Of a DNA stretch of 19,895 nt, positions 1-5,378 are shown piece by piece. Location: contig JACRFG010000013.1 in the NCBI GenBank assembly GCA_016234345.1, positions 1 to 19,895 of the forward strand, given 5' to 3'. Origin of the DNA: Candidatus Jorgensenbacteria bacterium (GTDB lineage: Bacteria; Patescibacteriota; Minisyncoccia; UBA6257; GWB1-50-10). How positions within the stretch are numbered: position 1 is the stretch's first letter; every line of letters starts with the position of its first letter. The position numbers were made by a program, and so were the translations under genes. The notes under the pieces are model-generated. The model was not told the DNA's origin. It was given only the letters and a program-made list of their open reading frames with translations, and searched no databases.

Positions 1-907
1 ACCGGCAATTTTGGGATTCGGTTGCAATATAAGTATCGCGTACGTCTTTTGAGTGATAGATATAATCGCCGCTAACATTTGTATTAAATCTACCATGAAT
101 GAATTTCACCGGATGTTTGAGCCACAATTCCTTCGCCATACGTTTCGCCCGTTTGGTTCCGGCCAATGATTCGGTTTTAAATTCCGCTGTCTTTTTTAAA
201 TACTCTTCTTTAGAATAGGGTTCGTTGAATATGCGGTACGATTTGTTGCGAAGATTAACGCATCCGAAACAATCGGTAAAGCCAGTACAATTTTTTGAGA
301 ACCATACATTATTACATCCTTCGCAGTCCACACTAAAATAAGTGCGTTGGCATTTTTGGCAATTCACGTTTCCTGCAGAGAGTTCGCAGTTATCAATTGC
401 GAGGTTATTAACGCAGTCGCGGCTTGATTCCACTTCAACTCCGTACATGCAGTTTTCGTTATAATCCGAGTTAAAAAGAAGATAACAATTCTTGAGATTG
501 CTTACTAGGTTGGTGTAATCGCTGTTTACAAGGGTTTCATAAAAATTGTATAGCGCAGGAACTGGCGTCTTTTCCATAAGCTCCTTAAACTGGACAAAAA
601 ACGGTTTGTTGATATCGTATTCTTTGCCGTAATCCAAAGGATCCCATTTATCTGAATACCAACATTGTGGACAATATATCGTGAAAGGAGAATCAGGGCG
701 ATACATGGAAAACATGTCTTTTTTGCATAAATCGCATTTGCGTCGGTAGAGTGAAAGTTCATTACGGAACGATAGTCTACGCTGCAAGCGGCAAGTCGGA
801 CAGAAAGTCGGCGGCGGAACCCCAACCTTTTCATAGAATGCAAAATCTATAGATTCGATTGCAAAGGAATTTTTACAATTTTGGCACGTTTTAGTTTCTT
901 GGTTCAT
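1..907 (-). CDS. Zinc-ribbon protein with cysteine-rich repeats (partial, C-terminus outside window)
   Basis: The frame is open from ATG at 907-905 to the left edge, giving 302 codons without a stop. The N-terminal ~90 residues hold four CxxC knuckles (C8/C11, C36/C39, C58/C61, C79/C82), enough for two zinc ribbons; the second pair lies in PTFCPTCRLQRRL. From about residue 135 to 220 there are repeated NC, DC and CxxC steps with aromatic and Asn residues, suggesting a repetitive fold such as a beta-helix. A Lys/Glu-rich segment follows. From memory, Parcubacteria genomes carry many such proteins, often auto-labelled 'Caib/baif family protein', a name that says nothing about function. No catalytic motif is seen; nucleic-acid or protein binding is a guess. 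There is no Shine-Dalgarno sequence, and a TATAAT lies 3 nt before ATG. It is separated from ssrA by a terminator. Confidence 0.85.
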   Translation of the reverse strand, partial: MNQETKTCQNCKNSFAIESIDFAFYEKVGVPPPTFCPTCRLQRRLSFRNELSLYRRKCDLCKKDMFSMYRPDSPFTIYCPQCWYSDKWDPLDYGKEYDINKPFFVQFKELMEKTPVPALYNFYETLVNSDYTNLVSNLKNCYLLFNSDYNENCMYGVEVESSRDCVNNLAIDNCELSAGNVNCQKCQRTYFSVDCEGCNNVWFSKNCTGFTDCFGCVNLRNKSYRIFNEPYSKEEYLKKTAEFKTESLAGTKRAKRMAKELWLKHPVKFIHGRFNTNVSGDYIYHSKDVRDTYIATESQNCR

Positions 908-910
908 AAA

Positions 911-916
911 ATTATA
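911..916 (-). promoter_or_regulatory. -10-like TATAAT just before the zinc-ribbon gene
   Basis: TATAAT on the minus strand ends 3 nt before the ATG at 907. No convincing -35 is seen at 16-18 nt. If used, the transcript would begin at or just inside the start codon, so translation would be leaderless or start slightly downstream. Confidence 0.4.
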
Positions 917-959
917 TTACTTCTAAGTTCAGTCTTTGTCATCCGCCGCCCGTTTTAAA

Positions 960-991
960 AACAAAGCAAAACCACCGTAAAGGTGGTTTTG
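960..991 (-). terminator. Rho-independent terminator of ssrA
   Basis: Ten-base-pair perfect stem (967-976 with 982-991, core AACCACC/GGTGGTT) with a 5-nt loop, starting 8 nt after the mature tmRNA 3' end on the minus strand. The U-rich run follows as TTTTGCTTTGTTTTT. The plus strand is also T-rich, so it could work both ways. Confidence 0.8.
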
Positions 992-998
992 TTTTTTT

Positions 999-1342
999 TG
1001 GTGGAGATGGCGGGAATTGAACCCGCGTCCAGAAAGGTTTTGCAATCACGTCTACGAGTGTGGTCGAGTTCGTATTATGAGGATTTCTAGATTTTAAAGC
1101 CCGACGAAAACATCTTGAAATCCTTGCCGAATTGTATTCGGTTCGAGCTCCGGCGCGCTCAAACTATATCCTGATAATGAAGCCGCGTCAGCGTATCAGG
1201 TGTAAGCTGGGCGACTCAGCCTTACGCAAAAGCGAAAGCCGGTGTTCTGCTTGTGTTTGCAGTTATGTTTTTTGCCCGATTAACGCACGAGCACTCGACT
1301 CGCAGTGATTACATACATTTTCTGTCGATACCGATCATCCCC
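999..1342 (-). ncRNA. ssrA: tmRNA (transfer-messenger RNA)
   Basis: Rescues stalled ribosomes by acting as tRNA-Ala and then as mRNA for a degradation tag. The minus strand begins GGGGATGATCGGTATCGACA (from 1342) and ends with the T-arm GCGGGTTCAATTCCCGC and an acceptor ending CTCCACCA (to 999), so CCA is encoded. Length 344 nt is normal for a one-piece tmRNA. The only tag frame that closes properly starts at GCA (1275-1273) and reads AKNITANTSRTPAFAFA, then TAA (1224-1222) and an in-frame TGA two codons later. The hydrophobic, Ala-rich end fits ClpXP-type recognition, although AFAFA is not the common ALAA; the resume codon is inferred. It lies 5 nt after smpB, so it is probably cut from a joint transcript. 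Confidence 0.96.
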
Positions 1343-1347
1343 ATTTT

Positions 1348-1788
1348 TTAGTTCGTTACTCTTCGTAACTCCCGTTCAACTTCCCGTTTTTTAATCAGTT
1401 CACGTTTATCCGTTTTCTTTCTTGATCGTGCTAAACCGATTTTAATTTTAACGAACGAGCCCTTAGTATACATCTCAATAGGTATTATTGTCAATCCTTG
1501 TTCTTTTATCTTTCCGATCAAATATTTTATTTCTTTACGATTAAGCAACAAACGGCGCGATCGTCTTTGATTATACTCGGGTGTGGTATTTTTGGTTTGG
1601 TAGGGTGAGATATCGGCGTTCAAGAGCCAGAGTTCATTATTCTGTGGTACGGCGTAACTTCCAGTGAGTTGGACTCTACCGTTTTTGACTGATTTAACTT
1701 CGAAGCCTTTAAGTTCCATCCCGGCTTCAAATGTTTCTATGATTTCGTAATCAAAGCGGGCTCGTTTATTGACAGTTACTGTAGGCAT
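1348..1788 (-). CDS. smpB: SsrA-binding protein SmpB
   Basis: Binds tmRNA and takes it to stalled ribosomes for trans-translation. The 146-residue product has the whole family pattern: NKRARFDYEI near the start, EAGMELKGFEVKSV at about 21-34, GSYAV, ELWLLNADISPY, the basic RRSRRLLLNRKEI block at about 75-87, and the C-terminal KKTDKRE segment followed by a basic tail (ERELRR) that would enter the mRNA channel. The usual GKK.yDKR is SRKKTDKR here. The start at 1788 matches the family N-terminus (MPTVTVNKRA). There is no strong Shine-Dalgarno; a weak -10 (TATGCT) lies at about 1807-1802. It is divergent from cdd across 26 nt, and the stop is only 5 nt from the tmRNA 5' end, so the partners are very likely co-expressed. 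Confidence 0.97.
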   Translation of the reverse strand: MPTVTVNKRARFDYEIIETFEAGMELKGFEVKSVKNGRVQLTGSYAVPQNNELWLLNADISPYQTKNTTPEYNQRRSRRLLLNRKEIKYLIGKIKEQGLTIIPIEMYTKGSFVKIKIGLARSRKKTDKRELIKKREVERELRRVTN

Positions 1789-1814
1789 GGCGTACTTTTA
1801 GGGTAGCATATTTA

Positions 1815-2306
1815 ATGCAACGAGAGGATTTTTTATTAATGAAAAGGCTGGTTGATTTACCATGTGTCCGATTTGGCGATCTGAATGACATTGAGCAACG
1901 TGCTATTTTGGCGGCTACGAGTATCCGGCATATGGCCTACTCCCCGTACTTTAAATATAAGGTTGGTGTAGCCGTTGTTTCGGTGACGGATAAAATCTAT
2001 ACCGGAGTCAATGTTGAAAATTGTGCTGCGGTTGTGCCACACGCCGAATGGAATGCTTTATCCGAGATGGTAAAGAATGGCGAGCGTCAGTTTAAAGTAT
2101 TGGTATGCGTTGCCCAAAACGGTGGTATTCCCTGTAGTATATGTCGTCAATTCATGCGTGAATTTTCTGGCGATAATCTCGAAGAAGTAGTTGTTATAGG
2201 CGTTGGCCAGCAAGGCGGTGATATTATACGTTGTGCTTTTGCCGACATTATCGGCGTCGATTCATTTAGCCCTCGGAGTTTGGGCGTTAATCCTTTAGAA
2301 CATTGA
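1815..2306 (+). CDS. cdd: Cytidine deaminase-like protein
   Basis: Zinc-dependent hydrolytic deamination of (deoxy)cytidine to (deoxy)uridine in pyrimidine salvage. The 163-residue product contains YSPYFKYKVGVAVV (substrate-side strand), NVENCAAVVPHAEWNAL with the HAE zinc/proton-shuttle motif (His and Glu near residues 76-78), and PCSICRQFMREF with the second zinc motif PCxxC near 107-111. Length suits the short single-domain class, but the first ligand is His rather than the Cys normally found in short tetrameric enzymes. The start is uncertain: ATG 1815 has no Shine-Dalgarno but has a weak -10 a few bases upstream, while in-frame ATG 1839 has GAGG at 1824-1827, 11 nt before it, and would give 155 residues. 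Another nucleoside or base deaminase of the same fold is possible. A strong terminator follows. Confidence 0.85.
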   Translation: MQREDFLLMKRLVDLPCVRFGDLNDIEQRAILAATSIRHMAYSPYFKYKVGVAVVSVTDKIYTGVNVENCAAVVPHAEWNALSEMVKNGERQFKVLVCVAQNGGIPCSICRQFMREFSGDNLEEVVVIGVGQQGGDIIRCAFADIIGVDSFSPRSLGVNPLEH

Positions 2307-2316
2307 AGTAAGCATA

Positions 2317-2342
2317 AGAGCGAGAAATCGCTCTTTTTGTTT
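2317..2342 (+). terminator. Rho-independent terminator of cdd
   Basis: Seven-base-pair stem AGAGCGA/TCGCTCT closed by a GAAA tetraloop (2317-2334), followed by TTTTGTTTTT; it starts 10 nt after the cdd stop. Confidence 0.92.
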
Positions 2343-2409
2343 TTATGTTCACGATATTGAGGTGTTTAAGCGTTTGCTCTGAATATCTATTTATAGTTAA
2401 ATCAATACC

Positions 2410-3084
2410 ATGCCCGACGAAAGGGTTATAAAAATTTCTCCTTCATCGCTTAATCTTTATTTAGAATGTGAACGGTGTTTTTGGTTGCAATTGAATGAAG
2501 GCGTGAAGCGCCCGGAGCATCCATCATCAACGTTGCCGATGGGTATAGATCTCACCTTAAAGCAGTATTTTGATCATTGGAGAAAAAAGGGAGGGCTCCC
2601 GCCGTTACTTCATGATAAGTTGCCGGGTAAATTACTTGAAGATCAGGCGCTCGTTTCCAAATTCCGCTCGCGTTCGTTCGAATGGTTTGACGGTCATTCC
2701 AAAGCGCATTTTACCGGCATTCTTGATGACGCGCTTCAATTAGACGATGGTGTGGTTGTGCCGCTCGACAATAAAACTCGTGGTTTCCCGCCGCTTGAAC
2801 CGCACAAAGCTCATGTGAATCAAATGAGCGCGTACACGTTGATATTGAGAGAAAACAATTTTAAAACCAAAAATCTTGCATACCTTATCTATTGGTTTTT
2901 TAATCACAAGAGTTTTGACATGGAAAAGCCTTTGCATTTCAATATTACCGTTGAAGAAGTAAAAACTGATCCCGATCGTATATTAGGATCATTCCGCGAT
3001 GCGGTTTCACTTTTGAGAGGTCCAATGCCGCTTTCGAACATTGAATGCGGATTTTGTAACTACCGCGAGTCGGGTAGGTTATGA
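2410..3084 (+). CDS. PD-(D/E)XK nuclease family protein (Cas4/RecB-like)
   Basis: A 224-residue protein with the core of the RecB/Cas4 nuclease group: N-terminal SPSSLNLYLECERCFWL (C20, C23), GILDD (D106/D107), PLDNKTRG (D120, K122, the D-x-K pair), a QxxxY motif (Q138, Y142), and a C-terminal CGFC (C213, C216). The four cysteines could hold an iron-sulfur cluster as in Cas4 and AddB, although those have one N-terminal and three C-terminal Cys rather than two plus two. The D-x-K pair suggests metal-dependent DNA cleavage. No cas genes or helicase lie nearby, so a CRISPR role is not supported; repair or DNA processing is a guess. No Shine-Dalgarno before ATG 2410. argS starts 8 nt after its TGA stop, suggesting a two-gene operon. 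Confidence 0.82.
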   Translation: MPDERVIKISPSSLNLYLECERCFWLQLNEGVKRPEHPSSTLPMGIDLTLKQYFDHWRKKGGLPPLLHDKLPGKLLEDQALVSKFRSRSFEWFDGHSKAHFTGILDDALQLDDGVVVPLDNKTRGFPPLEPHKAHVNQMSAYTLILRENNFKTKNLAYLIYWFFNHKSFDMEKPLHFNITVEEVKTDPDRILGSFRDAVSLLRGPMPLSNIECGFCNYRESGRL

Positions 3085-3091
3085 TTATAAG

Positions 3092-4795
3092 ATGAAGCAA
3101 TTGGTTCTTGAAACGCTTCAGAAAATAACTGGAGAAAAGACGATTGATGTTTCTGTGCCCGAAATCGAAAATTTCGGTGATTACAGTACTAATATAGCTT
3201 TTGAATTGGCTAAAAAACAAAAGAAGCCGCCGCTTCAGGTTGCAGAAGAACTCAAAGAAAAACTTTCGAAAGTTGGTATTGATATGTTTGAACGGATTGA
3301 AATCGCAAAGCCCGGCTTTGTTAATTTTTGGATTAAAAATTCTGTCTTAGCGGATGTTTTGAACAAAATAGTTTTACAGCCGATTGATTGGGGAAAAAGC
3401 GATGAGGGTAAAGGCAGAACAGCTATTGTAGAATATTTTCAGTTGAACGTGGCCAAAGTTCCGCACGTAGGTCATTTGCGATCCGCAGTCATTGGAGACG
3501 CTTTAAAACGCATACTTTTGAGCTTGGGTTATAATGCGGTGTCCGATACGCATGTTGGTGATTGGGGAACACAGTTTGGCATTCTTCTTTTAGGATATAA
3601 ATCATTAAGCCCCGAAGCTCAAACAAAGCTTAAAGAGAATCCTTTTGAAGAACTAGAAAAACTATATGTTGAGACTAATCAGCGGATCGAAAATAATCCC
3701 GAGCTTCGCGATGAGGCCAAGCAGGAATTTGCCAAGTTAGAACAAGGAGACGTTGAAAATAGAAAAATATGGATGTGGATGGTTGATATTTCGATGAAGA
3801 AGCTTGAAGAAAGCGGAAATCGGCTCGGTCTTTTGAAATTCGATGAGCATAAAGGCGAAAGCGCTTATGAGAAAGATATGCCGGCAATTGTTGAGCTCGC
3901 TTTGAAAAAGAATCTAGCCGATCGCAAATCTGACGGAGCTGTAATAATTGATCTTACAAGCGTTGGTTTGGATGAAGCCGTGCTTATAAAATCAGACGGA
4001 GCCTCGACGTATTTGCTTCGTGATTTAGCAACCATTAAATACAGAAAAGATCATTGGAAGTTCTGGAAGAATCTTTATCTTGTCGATGTGAGGCAATCTC
4101 ATCATTTCAATCAGGTTTTCCGCGTAGCCGAACTTTTGGGATTTGAGGGGGTGGGAGATAGCGTGCATGCTCAGATTGGATTTATGTCATTACCTGAAGG
4201 ACCGATGAGCAGTCGTAAGGGCACCACGATTCCGTTGAATGATCTTGTCGATGACGTTGTCGGTCGAGCAGAGCAGATTATCAAAGAGAAGAATCCTAAC
4301 ATTGAAGATAAAGACAAAATAGCGCATGCTGTTGGCGTCGGCGCTCTCAAATATTTTGATCTTCTGCATCATCGTAAATCCGATATCGTATTTAATCGCG
4401 AACAAGCACTTGCCTTTGAAGGCAATACCGGGCCTTATTTGCAGTACACTCACGCTAGATTTAAGAGCATCTTAAGAAAATTAAGTGATATGAACTATAT
4501 GATCAAAGATTTATCGGATGTGGTTATGGATAGAGAGGAACGATCGCTTGCGGCCGCGATAGTCCGTTTTTCTGACGAAGTAAAATCCGTTTTAAACGAC
4601 TGGGCGCCAAGCGTGTTGGCTCACTATCTTTTTGAATTAGCGCAAAAAAGCAATAACTTTTATCATTCACATCCGGTTGTGCAGGAATCGGATTTAAAAA
4701 AACGAAATCTAAGAATTCTTTTGGTTGCCGCTGCAGCTTATACGTTAAAAAACGGGTTGAACCTTTTAGGTCTCGAAGCACCAGAGGAAATGTAG
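3092..4795 (+). CDS. argS: Arginine--tRNA ligase
   Basis: Class I synthetase charging tRNA-Arg. With the start at 3092 the product is 567 residues. An N-terminal additional domain (about 1-95, with FGDYSTNIAFELAK) is followed by the Rossmann catalytic core with HVGH at 125-128 (HIGH motif), DWGTQFG at 157-163, SDGASTYLLRDLA at 301-313, and MSSRKG at 372-377 in the KMSKS position. The C-terminal DALR anticodon-binding domain starts near YLQYTHARFKSI. The first half of the active-site signature is unusual (FQLNVAKVPHVGH instead of SPN.AKP.H.GH). The same frame extends back to an ATG at 3041, but those 17 residues overlap the upstream nuclease gene and are not part of the usual ArgRS N-terminus. 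A TAGG lies 15 nt upstream; translation is probably coupled to the nuclease gene. Confidence 0.96.
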   Translation: MKQLVLETLQKITGEKTIDVSVPEIENFGDYSTNIAFELAKKQKKPPLQVAEELKEKLSKVGIDMFERIEIAKPGFVNFWIKNSVLADVLNKIVLQPIDWGKSDEGKGRTAIVEYFQLNVAKVPHVGHLRSAVIGDALKRILLSLGYNAVSDTHVGDWGTQFGILLLGYKSLSPEAQTKLKENPFEELEKLYVETNQRIENNPELRDEAKQEFAKLEQGDVENRKIWMWMVDISMKKLEESGNRLGLLKFDEHKGESAYEKDMPAIVELALKKNLADRKSDGAVIIDLTSVGLDEAVLIKSDGASTYLLRDLATIKYRKDHWKFWKNLYLVDVRQSHHFNQVFRVAELLGFEGVGDSVHAQIGFMSLPEGPMSSRKGTTIPLNDLVDDVVGRAEQIIKEKNPNIEDKDKIAHAVGVGALKYFDLLHHRKSDIVFNREQALAFEGNTGPYLQYTHARFKSILRKLSDMNYMIKDLSDVVMDREERSLAAAIVRFSDEVKSVLNDWAPSVLAHYLFELAQKSNNFYHSHPVVQESDLKKRNLRILLVAAAAYTLKNGLNLLGLEAPEEM

Positions 4796-4831
4796 CGACA
4801 GGACTTTTAATTATTAAACGCATATCCCAAC

Positions 4832-4861
4832 TTGACTTGATGATTATATATGTGTTATCAT
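4832..4861 (+). promoter_or_regulatory. Promoter of the two-helix membrane protein
   Basis: -35 TTGACT (4832-4837), 18-nt spacer, -10 TATCAT (4856-4861), giving a leader of about 35 nt before ATG 4903. A 10-bp inverted repeat covers the spacer and -10. Confidence 0.6.
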
Positions 4862-4868
4862 ATATAAT
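4843..4868 (+). promoter_or_regulatory. Perfect inverted repeat, operator-like
   Basis: ATTATATATG (4843-4852) and CATATATAAT (4859-4868) are exact reverse complements separated by 6 nt. The dyad lies over the spacer and -10 of the promoter, where a dimeric repressor would block RNA polymerase. The arms are A/T-rich, which raises the chance of a coincidental match. There is no T-run, so it is not a terminator. Confidence 0.5.
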
Positions 4869-4902
4869 AGTACAACTTCATTTTCATAAAACGAGGTAAC
4901 CT

Positions 4903-5328
4903 ATGATAGATATGTCTGGTTTGGGTGCAACAAATGCAGTGCTTGTTGCGTTGCGTATCGATGCGGCCGTTGAAGCAGTGTTTGATGATTTGGTTAAGCG
5001 TAAAGATGCGTTCTATTTTTTGGATTTGGCTTTCAAGGCCGGAGATTGGAACTATTTCATGTTTGTGATCGCCTACGGCGGCTTGGCTATCGCCATTGGA
5101 TTCGGAGCTCATTGGATGGCCGGATTTGTTTTAACGATTTTGACGCTTTATATCTTGTTGCGTCTCGCGATTCGGAGATACAGAGCGCGGCGCGACATGG
5201 AAGAATGTCTTCGTTTGGACCCGGTCTACTGGGGCTCTATTTCTGAAACGTTGCAGCGCATTGTTTCTGGTTCCGGAAAATTAAACGACGGTTGGTGGCC
5301 AAGACAGATTTCTGCAATGGTGAATTAA
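4903..5328 (+). CDS. Small membrane protein with two hydrophobic helices, function unknown
   Basis: The 141-residue product is not a family I recognise. The N-terminal ~50 residues are soluble (AAVEAVFDDLVKRKD). Two adjacent hydrophobic stretches follow, about 51-68 (YFMFVIAYGGLAIAIGFG) and 70-87 (HWMAGFVLTILTLYILLR), joined by a tight GAH turn as in a helical hairpin. Then comes a basic patch (RRYRARRD), predicting both ends in the cytoplasm, and a Trp-rich tail (NDGWWPRQ). The start is well supported: GAGG at 4893-4896 with 6-nt spacing before ATG 4903. It has its own promoter with an inverted repeat and its own terminator, so it is a regulated single-gene unit. Confidence 0.78.
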   Translation: MIDMSGLGATNAVLVALRIDAAVEAVFDDLVKRKDAFYFLDLAFKAGDWNYFMFVIAYGGLAIAIGFGAHWMAGFVLTILTLYILLRLAIRRYRARRDMEECLRLDPVYWGSISETLQRIVSGSGKLNDGWWPRQISAMVN

Positions 5329-5335
5329 ACAAAGC

Positions 5336-5361
5336 GGGTCGGTAGCAATACCGACCCCTTT
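5336..5361 (+). terminator. Terminator hairpin after the two-helix protein gene
   Basis: Nine-base-pair perfect stem GGGTCGGTA/TACCGACCC with a GCAA tetraloop (5336-5357), followed by a weak pyrimidine tail CTTTCC. It starts 7 nt after the stop and ends about 20 nt before ileS. Confidence 0.75.
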
Positions 5362-5365
5362 CCAT

Positions 5366-5371
5366 TAAAAT
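5366..5371 (+). promoter_or_regulatory. -10-like TAAAAT before ileS
   Basis: TAAAAT ends 7 nt before ATG 5379, the spacing expected if transcription starts at or next to the start codon. No Shine-Dalgarno is present, consistent with a leaderless mRNA. The -35 is not clear. Confidence 0.35.
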
Positions 5372-5378
5372 AATATTT

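Noticed and set aside
526..843. 105-residue minus-strand ORF at the left end
   Set aside because: It is an alternate frame of the zinc-ribbon gene that is open from 907 to the window edge; that frame has ordered CxxC motifs and a proper start.
2304..3084. Possible UGA recoding (Gracilibacteria/SR1 code)
   Set aside because: TGA ends cdd and the nuclease gene just where a hairpin terminator or the next gene follows, so it acts as a stop.
3041..3091. 17-residue N-terminal extension of ArgRS
   Set aside because: It overlaps the upstream nuclease gene and does not match ArgRS N-termini; ATG 3092 does.
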